Assembly: GCF_014193695.1 (NCBI RefSeq)
Contig: NZ_JACHZR010000001.1
Location: 1,587,309 to 1,651,308 of the forward strand
DNA: 64,000 nt
From: Rhizobium sp. BK316
GTDB taxonomy: Bacteria > Pseudomonadota > Alphaproteobacteria > Rhizobiales > Rhizobiaceae
Reading direction: 5' to 3'
The position numbers and the translations under genes are program-made. The first letter of the stretch is position 1. The number at the start of each line of letters is the position of its first letter. Below, in pieces: positions 52,160 to 61,269 of the stretch. The notes under the pieces were generated by a model that was not told the origin of the DNA, ran no database searches, and saw nothing but the letters and a program-made list of their open reading frames with translations.

Positions 52160-53013
52160 CACTCGCTCCGATCGCGGATTTTCTGCGGCAGGTTGTCGAT
52201 CAACAGGTTCACGCTGATCGTGAGGCTGGCGATCGCAAGCGATGGGAACATGACGGCGGGAGCCCCGAAAGGCAGGCCGCCGATGTTTTCACGCACGAGC
52301 GCGCCCCAGTCCGCATAGGGTGGCTGTACGCCGAGCCCGAGGAAGGAAAGGCCAGAGAGCAGGAGAACGATGAAGACGAAGCGGAGTCCGAGATCGGCAA
52401 GCACGGGACCGGCGATATTCGGCAGGATTTCCGAGCGGATCAGATAAAGGGTGCTTTCGCCGCGGATGCGGGCGACGGTGATGAAGTCCATGGAATTGAC
52501 GTTGACGGCGAGCGCCCGCGCGAAACGGTAGGAGCCGGGAATATAAATCACCGAAAGCGTCAGGATCAGCACCGGGATCGACGACCCGACGGCTGCGACC
52601 ACGACCAGGCCGAAGAGCTTGCTCGGGATGGAATTCAAGGCATCGAGAAAGCGGGAGAGCAGCGTATCGAGCCAGCCTCCGGCAACGGCCGCGATCATGC
52701 CGAGCACGACGCCGCTGAAGCAGGCGATCGTCACGGCCGCAAGCGAGATGCCGACCGTATAACGCGCGCCCATCAGGATGCGCGAGAAGACATCGCGGCC
52801 GAGATAGTCCGATCCCATCCAGAACTGCTGGGATATCGGACCGAAATAATCGTAATCGACGATTTCGCCCACGGGGTAGGGGACGAGCAAATGCGCGAAG
52901 ATCGCGATAAAGGCCCAGAAGAGGATGACGGCAAGGCCCACGAAGCCGACCAGGTTGAAGCGGTAGCCGAGCCGGCGCGTCACGGCGGGCCGCTGTTCGA
53001 TATGGGATGTCAT
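52159..53013 (-). CDS. ABC permease, DppC-like
   Basis: Inner-membrane permease of 284 residues. It opens with a cytoplasmic tail and first helix (FVGLAVILFWAFIAIFAHLL) and a conserved WMGSDYLGRDVFSRILMGAR, the hallmark of DppC/OppC subunits. The BPD loop reads ALAVNVNSMDFITVARIRGE. It overlaps the DppB-like gene by 4 bases (ATGA) and the ATPase gene by one base. With its partner it forms the channel for a peptide-like or amino compound. Confidence 0.92.
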   Translation of the reverse strand: MTSHIEQRPAVTRRLGYRFNLVGFVGLAVILFWAFIAIFAHLLVPYPVGEIVDYDYFGPISQQFWMGSDYLGRDVFSRILMGARYTVGISLAAVTIACFSGVVLGMIAAVAGGWLDTLLSRFLDALNSIPSKLFGLVVVAAVGSSIPVLILTLSVIYIPGSYRFARALAVNVNSMDFITVARIRGESTLYLIRSEILPNIAGPVLADLGLRFVFIVLLLSGLSFLGLGVQPPYADWGALVRENIGGLPFGAPAVMFPSLAIASLTISVNLLIDNLPQKIRDRSE

Positions 53014-53960
53014 CGCAGCCTCGGATTGGAAAGAATGGCAACAATATCGGCGAGCGTGATGAGGATGAGGTAGCCGACGCAGAAGATCATAGCGCAGGTC
53101 TGAATGAGCGGCAGGTCGCGCGTGGCCACTGCATCCACCATCAGTTTGGCAATGCCGGGATAGTTGAAGATGGTTTCGACGATGATGACCCCGCCCAGCA
53201 GATAGGATAGCGAAAGCGCGATCGCGTTGACGATCGGACCAAGGGCGTTCGGCAATGCATGCTTCAGAACAATGCGAGTGCGGGAGGCGCCTTTCAGCAA
53301 CGCCATTTCGGCATAGGGCGTGTTCAGGGTTTCAACCACGGCAGCCCGCGTCATGCGGATCATCTGTGCCGACACGCCGAAAGTCAGTGTGATCACCGGC
53401 ATCGCATAGACCCGCAGCATATCGGCGAAGGTTTTCGCTTCATTCGTAAGGGAAATTGCCGGGAGCCACTGCAGATAGACCGCAAAGAACAGGACCGCCG
53501 ATGTTGCTATCATGAATTCGGGCACGGAGATCACGCCAATCGTAAGCACCGTGACCGCCCGGTCATAGAGCGAGCCACGCATCATGGCGGCCGTGATGCC
53601 GAGCGTCAGCGCGATCGGAACCGCGAACAAGGCGGTTACGCCGGCGAGTTTCATAGAGTTCACGAAACGCCCTCCGATCAAGTCGGCGATCGGCATGTCG
53701 TTGGCGTAAGAGGTGCCGAGGTCGCCGGACAGCAGCCCTGTCATCCAGTAGACGAAACGCAGGAAGGCCGGCTCGTCGAGATGCATGGCCTTGCGTAGCC
53801 CCTCAACCGCCTCCGGGGTCGCGGCCTGCCCGAGCAGGATCGACGCCGTGTCACCGGGAAGCATCGTCGTTGCGAAGAACACCGCGAAGGAGACGATCAG
53901 AAGCGTGACAGCGGAGATGAACAGTCGACTGGCAATAAGGGATAGGACCGGATTCTTCAT
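53010..53960 (-). CDS. ABC permease, DppB-like
   Basis: Inner-membrane permease of 316 residues: first helix LFISAVTLLIVSFAVFFATT, the long periplasmic region with LPGDTASILLGQAATPEAVE, and the EAA-like loop RAAVVETLNTPYAEMALLKG. These are typical of DppB/OppB subunits. It follows the binding-protein gene after 87 bases containing a small hairpin and overlaps the DppC-like gene. Confidence 0.92.
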   Translation of the reverse strand: MKNPVLSLIASRLFISAVTLLIVSFAVFFATTMLPGDTASILLGQAATPEAVEGLRKAMHLDEPAFLRFVYWMTGLLSGDLGTSYANDMPIADLIGGRFVNSMKLAGVTALFAVPIALTLGITAAMMRGSLYDRAVTVLTIGVISVPEFMIATSAVLFFAVYLQWLPAISLTNEAKTFADMLRVYAMPVITLTFGVSAQMIRMTRAAVVETLNTPYAEMALLKGASRTRIVLKHALPNALGPIVNAIALSLSYLLGGVIIVETIFNYPGIAKLMVDAVATRDLPLIQTCAMIFCVGYLILITLADIVAILSNPRLR

Positions 53961-54016
53961 ATGCAGGCCTCCCGTCGGCCGTTGGCTGACAGTATATCAC
54001 GAAAACAGGCGGACGA

Positions 54017-54037
54017 CCGGGGGCTTATCGCCCCCGG
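54017..54037. other. intercistronic hairpin after the binding-protein gene
   Basis: CCGGGGGC (54017-54024) and GCCCCCGG (54030-54037) form a perfect 8-pair stem with a 5-base loop between the binding-protein stop and the first permease start on the minus strand. It parallels the hairpins at 9907 and 32218. Confidence 0.55.
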
Positions 54038-54047
54038 CATGTGCCGA

Positions 54048-55658
54048 TCAGCCTTCCAACCAGATATATTCCGGGAAGGAGTAGCCCATCATGCCGCCGA
54101 GCGGGTTGGTCTCGAGTCCCTTGACCTTGGAGGACACCGCATCGACGTTGGAGAGGTAAGCCGGAATGATGGTGCCGGCTTCTTCCGACACCATGACTTG
54201 CATCTCGTTGTAGATCTCGCGGCGCTTGGCCTGGTCGAGCGAGCCGCGCGCTTCGAGCAGCATCCGGTCGAATTTTTCCGACTTGTATTGGCTCTCGTTC
54301 CATGGCGCATCGGATGCATAGAGGAGCGAGAACAGGATGTCAGGTGTCGGCCGCGGATTGATATTGCCGAAATGGATCGGCGCCTTGAGCCAGTAGTTGT
54401 CCCAATATCCGTCGGACGGTACGCGCTGCACGTCGAACTTCATGCCGATTTCCGCGCCGGCTGCCTGGACGATCATGGCCATGTCGATTGCCGAATTCGC
54501 TGCATCGGACGCGATCACCGGGATCGACTGACCGAGAAGGCCGGCTTTCTCGAAGAGGAACTTTGCCTTTTCGGGATCGAACGCTTTCGGTTTCAGGTCT
54601 GCATTGTAATAGAAGTTCGACGGTGAGATCGGCTGATCGTTTCCGATCTCGGCGAGCCCGCGCAAGGCCGATTTTTGAATCTGCTCGCGATTGATCAGAT
54701 ACTTCATACCTTCCACGAAGCCCTTCTTGTCGCCGGGCGCTGTGTCCAGGCGGATATTCAGGTTCGTGTAATTGCCGGCGGTCGTCTTATTAAGGAAGAA
54801 TCCTTCCTTGCCATCCACGAGGCGCACAGAGCGTGGATTAATGGCGGCAGCGAGATGGATGTCGCCCGAGAGCAATGCATTGACGCGGGCGTTGTCCTCG
54901 GCGATCGCGAAGAATTCGAACGAGTCAACGTTCGGATGGTTAGGCTTCCAATAATTCTTGTTCTTCAGGCCGACCGAGCGAACGCCGGGCTCGAAGACCT
55001 CGCGGACGAAAGCGCCGGTACCGTTGCCCTTGGAGAAGTCGGTCGTGCCGTCGGCGACGATCATGAAATGGTGCATGCCGAGGATCATCGGCAGGTCGGC
55101 ATTCGCGTTTTCCAGCGTGATCTCGACCGTCAATTTGTCGACGGCCTTGAAACCGGTCATCTGCTTGGCGATCTTGGCGACCTTTGAGCCGACCGCCGGG
55201 TCGAGATGACGCTTCATTGAGAAGACGACGTCGTCGGCCGTAAGCGGCTTGCCGTCATGGAAGGTGACGCCGCTGCGCAGCTTGATCGTCCAGACCTTTG
55301 CGTCCTTGCTTTCGACCGACTCGGCGAGCTCCATTCGCGGCGTGCCATCGGACTGGATATAGGTGAGGCGATTGTAGAATGCGCAGCAGCGCACATAGTC
55401 GGTCGAAAGCGAAGCTTTCGCCGGGTCGAGCGTGTCGGCCGTCGAGGACGACCAGCCGGCCGCCTTGAGGGCGCCGCCGGCAACGGGCGTGGCCGCGACC
55501 GCCTGCGAGGCGCGGCCGAGGATGAGGCCGCCCGCAGACATGGCGACGCCGCCGGCCAGCATCAGTTGAAGAAGTTCGCGACGGGTCGCGCCGCGGCGGA
55601 TGGCGTTTTCGATCATTGCGTCGTCCGACGCGGTCCAGTTGTTGATTTTATCGCTCAT
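54048..55658 (-). CDS. family 5 periplasmic binding protein (dipeptide/oligopeptide type) with Tat-like signal
   Basis: A 536-residue solute-binding protein family 5 member. The N-terminus carries ATRRELLQLMLAGGVAMSAG (RR at 26-27) after a polar stretch, a Tat-type export signal cleaved near AVAA. Core marks are GWSSSTADTLDPAKASLSTD, LRSGVTFHDGKPLTADDVVF and the late AKRREIYNEMQVMVSEEAG. Despite the dipeptide-type name, family members bind peptides, opines, polyamines or glycosides. Genes for amine and aldehyde metabolism around it suggest an amino compound. It heads the importer genes of the minus-strand operon. Confidence 0.9.
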   Translation of the reverse strand: MSDKINNWTASDDAMIENAIRRGATRRELLQLMLAGGVAMSAGGLILGRASQAVAATPVAGGALKAAGWSSSTADTLDPAKASLSTDYVRCCAFYNRLTYIQSDGTPRMELAESVESKDAKVWTIKLRSGVTFHDGKPLTADDVVFSMKRHLDPAVGSKVAKIAKQMTGFKAVDKLTVEITLENANADLPMILGMHHFMIVADGTTDFSKGNGTGAFVREVFEPGVRSVGLKNKNYWKPNHPNVDSFEFFAIAEDNARVNALLSGDIHLAAAINPRSVRLVDGKEGFFLNKTTAGNYTNLNIRLDTAPGDKKGFVEGMKYLINREQIQKSALRGLAEIGNDQPISPSNFYYNADLKPKAFDPEKAKFLFEKAGLLGQSIPVIASDAANSAIDMAMIVQAAGAEIGMKFDVQRVPSDGYWDNYWLKAPIHFGNINPRPTPDILFSLLYASDAPWNESQYKSEKFDRMLLEARGSLDQAKRREIYNEMQVMVSEEAGTIIPAYLSNVDAVSSKVKGLETNPLGGMMGYSFPEYIWLEG

Positions 55659-55733
55659 GTCATTCCCCTTTTGTCGTCCGGTTGGGGGCTGCCCGTCTTT
55701 GCGAGCTTGGCCCGAGGTTGCATTGCTTTGAGA

Positions 55734-56447
55734 TCAATTTCGCGCAGCGGCCACCGCTTCGGCGAGGCCGGCCATCGAGGTGAAGTGATAGTCGGGCTCG
55801 GTGAATTCGGCCGGCTCGATGGTGCCGCCATATCCCTTCTGCGCATGGCGGCGCTCGATCCAGCAATTGGTCATGCCGAGCGCGCGCGAGATGCCGATGT
55901 CATGATATTGGCTCTGCGCCACGTGCAGAATATCACTTTTGGACGCGCCTTCGCCGGCCACGAAATCGAAGACGCTCTCGAAGAAAGCCGGATCCGGCTT
56001 TTCCGTTCCGGTATCGTCGGCCGTGAAAACGGCATGGAACGGGTTGCCGAGCTCGGCGGAGAAATGGTCGAAGGCCCAGCTCCGGGCATTGGTCATGGCG
56101 ATCAGCCGGTAGTCGCGGGCAAGCCGCGCCATGGCCGCCGCGCTGTCGGGAAATGCCTTCCATGTCCTGGCGGAATCGCGCAGCCGCTCGCCATAGACCT
56201 TCTCGACGGGCAGGCCGAGATCGGGCGCGATGACGAGATAAACGCGCACGAGATCGTCGGGGAAGAGGATAGCATCCTCGTTGTAGCGGGCGGCGCGATA
56301 AAGCGTCAGCGCCTGCTCGCTGTCGATAGTCACACCCGCCTCGGCGGCGATCTCCTGGAGGCAGGACTTCAGGCCGCTCTCGAAATCGATCAAGGTCCCG
56401 ACGACGTCGAAACTCATATATTTGAATTCAGGCAGAGACTTCGTCAT
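55734..56447 (-). CDS. HAD-superfamily hydrolase, haloacid dehalogenase type II-like
   Basis: A 237-residue HAD hydrolase. Nucleophile motif I is SFDVVGTLID (Asp14), motif II is AMTNARSW, motif III Lys lies in GTEKPDPAFFE, and motif IV is HVAQSQYHDI. The arrangement is that of type II 2-haloacid dehalogenases and their phosphatase relatives. It lies between the aminotransferase and the binding-protein genes, 75 bases before the latter, so it belongs to the same transcription unit. True dehalogenation is not implied. A second, similar HAD is encoded at 59233. Confidence 0.85.
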   Translation of the reverse strand: MTKSLPEFKYMSFDVVGTLIDFESGLKSCLQEIAAEAGVTIDSEQALTLYRAARYNEDAILFPDDLVRVYLVIAPDLGLPVEKVYGERLRDSARTWKAFPDSAAAMARLARDYRLIAMTNARSWAFDHFSAELGNPFHAVFTADDTGTEKPDPAFFESVFDFVAGEGASKSDILHVAQSQYHDIGISRALGMTNCWIERRHAQKGYGGTIEPAEFTEPDYHFTSMAGLAEAVAAARN

Positions 56448-56687
56448 GTCGTGTCCCCAGTGTCGGGCGCAGGCCGCTTCAGCCACGGCCGCTTCGCAAA
56501 AATCTATCTCGTTCCCAAGCCCGGTTTTCCCGGGTTTCTTATGATGAGCCCCCTATTTTAAAGGGGCGCTTGGCTTCTGCTCATCTGGAGTTTGGCACCT
56601 TCTCCGCACGGATTGCGCCGAATAGGCGCCGTGATGCGGCACAAAATTCTGAATATCGGCATCCCGCAGTATTTCCTCGGCCGAGGT

Positions 56688-58064
56688 TCAATCCCTCAGC
56701 GCCCGCCTGACGTCGGGGTCCTCCAATGTCTGGTCGAGCGTCTTGGCGGTCCGTTCCAGGATCGCGTCGATATCGGCATCGGTGCAGCAGAGCGGCGGGG
56801 CATAGCCGATAACGCCGTTGGCGAAGGCGCGGATCACCAGGCCGTTCTCCCAGGCGCGGTCGAAAATGCGCCGCGCGGGCTGCGCTTCGGCGGGAAGCGG
56901 CGTGCGGGCCGTCTTGTCGGTCACGAGTTCGATTGCCGCCAGCATGCCGCGTCCGCGCACATCGCCGACCAGAGGATGGTCCCTCAACGCCTCGAGCCCC
57001 GCCATCAGCCGGGCGCCGGCCTTGACACCGTTCTCCAGCAGGCCGTTCTCGTAGAGCTTCAGCACCTCGAGGGCGACGGCGGCGCTGACCGGATGGGCGG
57101 AATAAGTATAGCCGTGACCGATCGCCGAAGCGCCAGCGCCCTCGGCGATCACCTGATAGACATGGTCGGCCATGAAGACGGCACCCATCGGCACATAGCC
57201 CGATGTCAGCCCCTTGGCTGTCGTCATGAAATCGGGAACGACCTCCTCCTGCGAGCAGGCAAAGAGCGGCCCGGTGCGGCCGAAGCCGGTGATCACCTCA
57301 TCAGCGACAAAGAGAATATCGAGCTCGCGGCAGAGGTCGTGCATAGCCTTGAACCAGCCGTTCGGCGGAACGATGACGCCGCCGGAGCCCTGGATCGGCT
57401 CGGCATAGAATGCGGCGACGCGATCCGCGCCGATCGCCTCGACCTTGGCCCGCAAAGCGGCAAGCGATGCCGCGATGATCGCCTGCGGATCGTCGCCGGC
57501 CGGATTGCGGTAAGGATAGGGCGACGGAATTTTATGCTGCCAGTCGAAAGGAATGCCGAAGCCGGCATGGAAGACGGGCAGCGCGGTCAGGCCCGCACCG
57601 ACCGTCGAGGAGCCGTGATAGCCCTGCTCGATCGAGATGAACTGGTCGCGCTGCGGCTTTCCGCGCGCGCTCCAATAGTAGCGGATGAAGCGGACCGTGC
57701 TGTCGACGGCGTCGGAGCCGCCGAGCGTGAAATAGATGTGGCTCAGATCTCCGGGCGCCCGCTCGGCAAGCTCGGCGGCAAGGCGGATGGCCGGTTCCGA
57801 ACCCAAGCCGAAATAGGCCGTCGCATAAGGCAGTTCGCGCATCTGGCGCGTCGCCGCCGCGACGATCGACTCGTGACCATAGCCGGCATTGACGCACCAG
57901 AGGCCGGCAAAGCCGTCGATCAGTTGGCGGCCGTAAGCATCGGTGACCGTCGCGCCCTTGGCGGAGGCGAGAACCCGCACGCCCTGCGCTTCATGGCCGC
58001 GATAAGAGGCAACCGGATGAACGAGATGAGCGCGGTCGAGCTCGATGAGGGAATTTCTGTACAT
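56688..58064 (-). CDS. class III PLP-dependent aminotransferase (omega-amino acid:pyruvate type)
   Basis: Fold type I class III aminotransferase, 458 residues. Marks include GLWCVNAGYGHESI, GGSDAVDSTVRFIRYYW, the PLP aspartate in LFVADEVITGFGRTG and the Schiff-base lysine in TTAKGLTSGYVPMGAV. Such enzymes transfer the terminal amino group of diamines, beta-alanine, GABA or similar compounds to pyruvate, yielding an aldehyde. The ATG at 58064 follows GGCAGGAG. It is 14 bases downstream of the GNAT gene. The aldehyde product would suit the semialdehyde dehydrogenase at 61270. Confidence 0.92.
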   Translation of the reverse strand: MYRNSLIELDRAHLVHPVASYRGHEAQGVRVLASAKGATVTDAYGRQLIDGFAGLWCVNAGYGHESIVAAATRQMRELPYATAYFGLGSEPAIRLAAELAERAPGDLSHIYFTLGGSDAVDSTVRFIRYYWSARGKPQRDQFISIEQGYHGSSTVGAGLTALPVFHAGFGIPFDWQHKIPSPYPYRNPAGDDPQAIIAASLAALRAKVEAIGADRVAAFYAEPIQGSGGVIVPPNGWFKAMHDLCRELDILFVADEVITGFGRTGPLFACSQEEVVPDFMTTAKGLTSGYVPMGAVFMADHVYQVIAEGAGASAIGHGYTYSAHPVSAAVALEVLKLYENGLLENGVKAGARLMAGLEALRDHPLVGDVRGRGMLAAIELVTDKTARTPLPAEAQPARRIFDRAWENGLVIRAFANGVIGYAPPLCCTDADIDAILERTAKTLDQTLEDPDVRRALRD

Positions 58065-58078
58065 GAACGTCTCCTGCC

Positions 58079-58915
58079 TCAGCCGAGGGCCTGATTGACG
58101 AGTGCGAAAGTGGCGGCGACCGGATAGGCGGCGCGCGGGGTTAGCGGCTTTGCCATGGCGATGCCGCCGCCGACATGGGCTAGGCCTTGCGCGGCGAGCC
58201 AGGGGGCAAGCCCCGTATCGGAAGTCGTGTCGATACGCAAAAACCGTCCGGGGCGGCGGGCGATGAAATGCGCGGCGAGAGCCTTGGCGTCATCGAGGCC
58301 GCCGGCAACGACGGGACCGATGACTTCGCCGCGGCCGAAAGCGCGCAGCACGGCAAAGCCGCAGATGCGACCGCCGCGGCGCATTACCGCGACGTCGCCG
58401 ATTTTGGCGAGATAGGCGATCAATCGCCTGCGATCGGCGCCGAAGGCGCAACGGTCGAGTTCGATGATTGCATCGATGTCGGCGCCGGTCGCGGCTTCCG
58501 TTCCCGGCAAAGCAGCGACCTCTCCCGCAACGCCCTGATGCTGCAGGATCGTGCCCGTCTGCGCAAAGCCGAGTTTCTCATAAAGCGGCAAACCCTCTTT
58601 CGTCGCGACCAAGCGGAGAGGCCGGCTGCCGGCGGTCTCCAATGCGGCATCCATCAGCCTGCGGCCGACGCCGCGTCCACGCATCGCCGCGTCGACGATC
58701 ACCATGTTGATGGTGGCGCAGTCGGCCTCGTACATGGTCGTCAGCGCTGTTCCGACGACGCGGCCCGCTTCGATCGCAACCACACCTTCGCTGAGGGCAA
58801 GCGCCATCTGCCAGTCTTCCAGCCGGTGCGGCCAGCCCGCCTGCCGGGAGAGGGAGACCGCCGCTTCCAGGTGTTCGGGGCCGAAGGCCGCAAGGTCGAT
58901 CTGACTTGTCTGCAT
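58079..58915 (-). CDS. two-domain GNAT-family N-acetyltransferase
   Basis: A 278-residue protein with an N-terminal GNAT domain (VVAIEAGRVVGTALTTMYEA, acetyl-CoA motif RGRGVGRRLMDAALE, then LYEKLGF) and a C-terminal second domain of the type often seen after GNAT domains in YitH-like proteins (AVMRRGGRICGFAVLRAFGR). The ATG at 58915 is preferred because AAGGA lies at suitable distance. As first gene of the aminotransferase/importer operon it may acylate an amine intermediate. The acceptor is unknown. Confidence 0.82.
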   Translation of the reverse strand: MQTSQIDLAAFGPEHLEAAVSLSRQAGWPHRLEDWQMALALSEGVVAIEAGRVVGTALTTMYEADCATINMVIVDAAMRGRGVGRRLMDAALETAGSRPLRLVATKEGLPLYEKLGFAQTGTILQHQGVAGEVAALPGTEAATGADIDAIIELDRCAFGADRRRLIAYLAKIGDVAVMRRGGRICGFAVLRAFGRGEVIGPVVAGGLDDAKALAAHFIARRPGRFLRIDTTSDTGLAPWLAAQGLAHVGGGIAMAKPLTPRAAYPVAATFALVNQALG

Positions 58916-59232
58916 TGGGATGTCCTTCATCTCTTGCCGGCAAGTGTGGTGCAGTATCGACCGGCAGATTGTCTGAAGGCCACGATCCCGGCAGTATCTT
59001 ATAGCGTTGGTCGGACGCTCCGCCGCATCTTATGCTGGCAGGCGCGCACGCTTCGCAAATCCCTCGGCCGAAATGAGCAGCCGCGGCGGCGGCCATGCGC
59101 AACGTTCTGCCAAAGCCGGCTCAGGATACGAAACATTCTGCTTTGCCGGTCCGGATTTCAGTCGACCGGACGCCCGCACTGCGGCCTATGATGAGGGCAG
59201 ACGAAACAACTGGAAACGCTCAGGATACCGTC
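58916..59232. promoter_or_regulatory. divergent promoter region between the GNAT operon and the HAD/oxidase pair
   Basis: These 317 bases separate genes transcribed away from each other and must contain promoters for both. No credible gene was seen. No palindromic operator stood out by eye. Confidence 0.35.
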
Positions 59233-59901
59233 ATGGCTCACTTCCGTCCGAAATACATTACCTTCGATTGCTACGGCACGCTGACCAACTTTCAAATGGC
59301 GGAAGCGGCCCGCGATCTCTATGGCGAACAGCTCGACGAGGCGCGCATGGTGGAGTTCATCAAGAACTTCGCAGCCTATCGCCTCGACGAAATCCTCGGC
59401 GACTGGAAGCCCTATAAAGAAGTGGTGCACAATTCTCTCGAACGGGCCTGCAAGCGCAACGGCATAATATTCCGCGAGGAAGCCGCGCGCATGGTCTATG
59501 AGCGCGTGCCGACCTGGGGGCCGCATGCCGACGTCCCGGCCGGTCTTTCGAAGGTTGCCAAGGAAATTCCGCTGGTAATCCTGTCCAACGCAATGAACGT
59601 GCAGATCATGTCGAACGTAGAGAAACTCGGAGCGCCGTTCCATGCGGTCTATACCGCAGAGCAGGCCAATGCCTACAAGCCGCGCTTCCAGGCCTTCGAA
59701 TACATGTTCGACATGCTGGGCTGCGGCCCCGAAGACATCCTCCATTGCTCCTCGTCCTTCCGCTACGACCTGATGTCGGCCCATGATCTCGGGATCAAGA
59801 ACAAGGTCTGGGTCAATCGTGGCCACGAGCCTGCCAACCCCTATTACGGCTATCTCGAGATTCCCGATATTTCGGGTCTGCCCGGCGTCGTCGGGCTCTG
59901 A
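59233..59901 (+). CDS. HAD-superfamily hydrolase, haloacid dehalogenase type II-like (second copy)
   Basis: A 222-residue HAD hydrolase: motif I ITFDCYGTLTN (Asp12), motif II VILSNAMNVQIM, motif III Lys in ANAYKPRFQAFEYMF, motif IV HCSSSFRYDLMSAHDLG. The ATG at 59233 is chosen for homology; the ribosome site (AGGAT) is moderate. It is the same broad family as the gene at 55734 but clearly divergent. It lies 12 bases before the oxidase gene, so the two are co-transcribed. Co-occurrence of a type II HAD with a DAO-like oxidase hints at a shared substrate route. Confidence 0.85.
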   Translation: MAHFRPKYITFDCYGTLTNFQMAEAARDLYGEQLDEARMVEFIKNFAAYRLDEILGDWKPYKEVVHNSLERACKRNGIIFREEAARMVYERVPTWGPHADVPAGLSKVAKEIPLVILSNAMNVQIMSNVEKLGAPFHAVYTAEQANAYKPRFQAFEYMFDMLGCGPEDILHCSSSFRYDLMSAHDLGIKNKVWVNRGHEPANPYYGYLEIPDISGLPGVVGL

Positions 59902-59913
59902 GGACGCGAGGCG

Positions 59914-61188
59914 ATGAAGCTTCAATCCTACTGGCACGATACCGCTCCGGCTTTCGCCAATGCGGCGCAAGGGCCTGTCGAAGGTCACTATGATGTCGCG
60001 GTCATTGGCGCCGGCTTTACGGGGCTCGCGGCGGCGCGCCAGCTCGCCAAGGCGGGTGCGCGCGTCATCGTGCTGGAGGCTGAGAGGGTCGGCTGGGGAG
60101 CATCCGGGCGCAATGGCGGCCATCTCAACAACGGCCTTGCCCACAGCTTCATCGGCGCCAAGGCCGAACTCGGCAAGGAGCGCGCCATCGCGCTCTACCA
60201 GGCACTCGACGCCTCGATCGACACGATCGAGGCGATCGTCGCCGAGGAGGAGATCGACTGCAATTTCCGCCGCGCCGGGAAACTCAAGCTCGCCTCCAAG
60301 CCACAGCATTTCGATGCGATCGCCCGCAATTTCGAGGCTGTTCACGCCGAAGTGGATCCCGAGACGGCCCTGCTGTCGGCAAGCGACCTGAAAAACGAGG
60401 TCGGCGCGGCCTTTCATGGCGCGATGCTGTCGAAGAAAAGCGCCATGATGCATATGGGGCGCTATGTCGTCGGGCTGGCGGAAGCGGCCGGACGCCATGG
60501 CGCGATCATCGTTGAAAACGCTGCTGTCACCGACCATCGCCGGGCGGATGGCAGACATGTGCTGAAGACCGCCAAGGGCGTCGTGACGGCGGATCAGGTG
60601 CTGATCGCAACGGGCGCCTATACGACGCCCAACTTCGGCTATTTCCGCCGCCGCATCATCCCGGTCGGCAGCTTCATCATCGCAACCCGGCCGCTGACGC
60701 AAGCGGAGATCGCGGCGACCATGCCCGGCAACCGCACCTGCGTGAACTCGATGAATATCGGCAATTACTGGCGGCTGGCACCCGACAACCGGCTGATCTT
60801 CGGGGGCAGGGCACGCTTCTCCGCCGCCTCGGATCAGCGCTCCGATGCCAAAAGCGGCGCGATCCTGCGCGAGAGCCTCAGCCGCATCTTTCCGCAGCTT
60901 GCCGATGTCGAGATCGATTATTGCTGGGGCGGGCTGGTCGACATGACCAAGGACCGCTACCCCCGCGCCGGATATCAGGACGGAGCCTGGTTTGCGATGG
61001 GCTATTCCGGCCATGGGGCGCAGCTCTCAACCCATCTCGGCATGACGATCGCCGACGCGATCCTCGGCCGCCCGGACCATAACCCATTAAAGGGTCTGGA
61101 ATGGCCGGCGGTGCCCGGTCATTTCGGCAAGCCGTGGTTCCTGCCGCTGGTGGGACTCTATTACAAGATGCTCGACAAGGTTCAGTAA
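59914..61188 (+). CDS. DAO-family FAD oxidoreductase resembling gamma-glutamylputrescine oxidase
   Basis: A 424-residue flavoprotein of the PuuB/OrdL group: a short N-terminal tail with SYWHDTAP, then VAVIGAGFTGLAAARQLAKA and GASGRNGGHLNNGLAHSF. Later motifs are VLIATGAYTTPNFGYFRRRI and a C-terminal GYSGHGAQLSTHLGMTIADA. PuuB-type enzymes oxidise gamma-glutamylated or otherwise modified polyamines to aldehydes. Together with the aminotransferase and semialdehyde dehydrogenase nearby this supports polyamine or diamine catabolism. A strong terminator follows. Confidence 0.88.
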   Translation: MKLQSYWHDTAPAFANAAQGPVEGHYDVAVIGAGFTGLAAARQLAKAGARVIVLEAERVGWGASGRNGGHLNNGLAHSFIGAKAELGKERAIALYQALDASIDTIEAIVAEEEIDCNFRRAGKLKLASKPQHFDAIARNFEAVHAEVDPETALLSASDLKNEVGAAFHGAMLSKKSAMMHMGRYVVGLAEAAGRHGAIIVENAAVTDHRRADGRHVLKTAKGVVTADQVLIATGAYTTPNFGYFRRRIIPVGSFIIATRPLTQAEIAATMPGNRTCVNSMNIGNYWRLAPDNRLIFGGRARFSAASDQRSDAKSGAILRESLSRIFPQLADVEIDYCWGGLVDMTKDRYPRAGYQDGAWFAMGYSGHGAQLSTHLGMTIADAILGRPDHNPLKGLEWPAVPGHFGKPWFLPLVGLYYKMLDKVQ

Positions 61189-61214
61189 GCCGGCTGTTTC
61201 TTTTTCCTCCCAGG

Positions 61215-61250
61215 CAGATAGAGGGGTTGTGTTGGCAACCCCTCTATCTG
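61215..61250 (+). terminator. intrinsic terminator after the HAD/oxidase pair
   Basis: CAGATAGAGGGGTTG (61215-61229) and CAACCCCTCTATCTG (61236-61250) form a perfect 15-pair stem with a 6-base loop, followed by TTTTATC on the plus strand. It ends the rightward transcript and lies between convergent genes. On the minus strand no T-run follows, so it works mainly in the plus direction. Confidence 0.85.
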
Positions 61251-61269
61251 TTTTATCGGCAGGAACCGG

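Noticed and set aside
55734..56447. Haloacid dehalogenase involved in halogenated compound breakdown
   Set aside because: The family resemblance is to type II dehalogenases, but many members are phosphatases and the neighbours concern amines, not halogenated acids.
59158..61014. Long open frame (618 codons) on the minus strand
   Set aside because: It lies antisense to the HAD and FAD oxidoreductase genes, has no recognisable motifs and reflects codon bias of GC-rich genes. The same holds for other long antisense frames, for example 33115-34716 minus, 25497-26996 minus, 56592-58094 plus and 17695-19134 plus.
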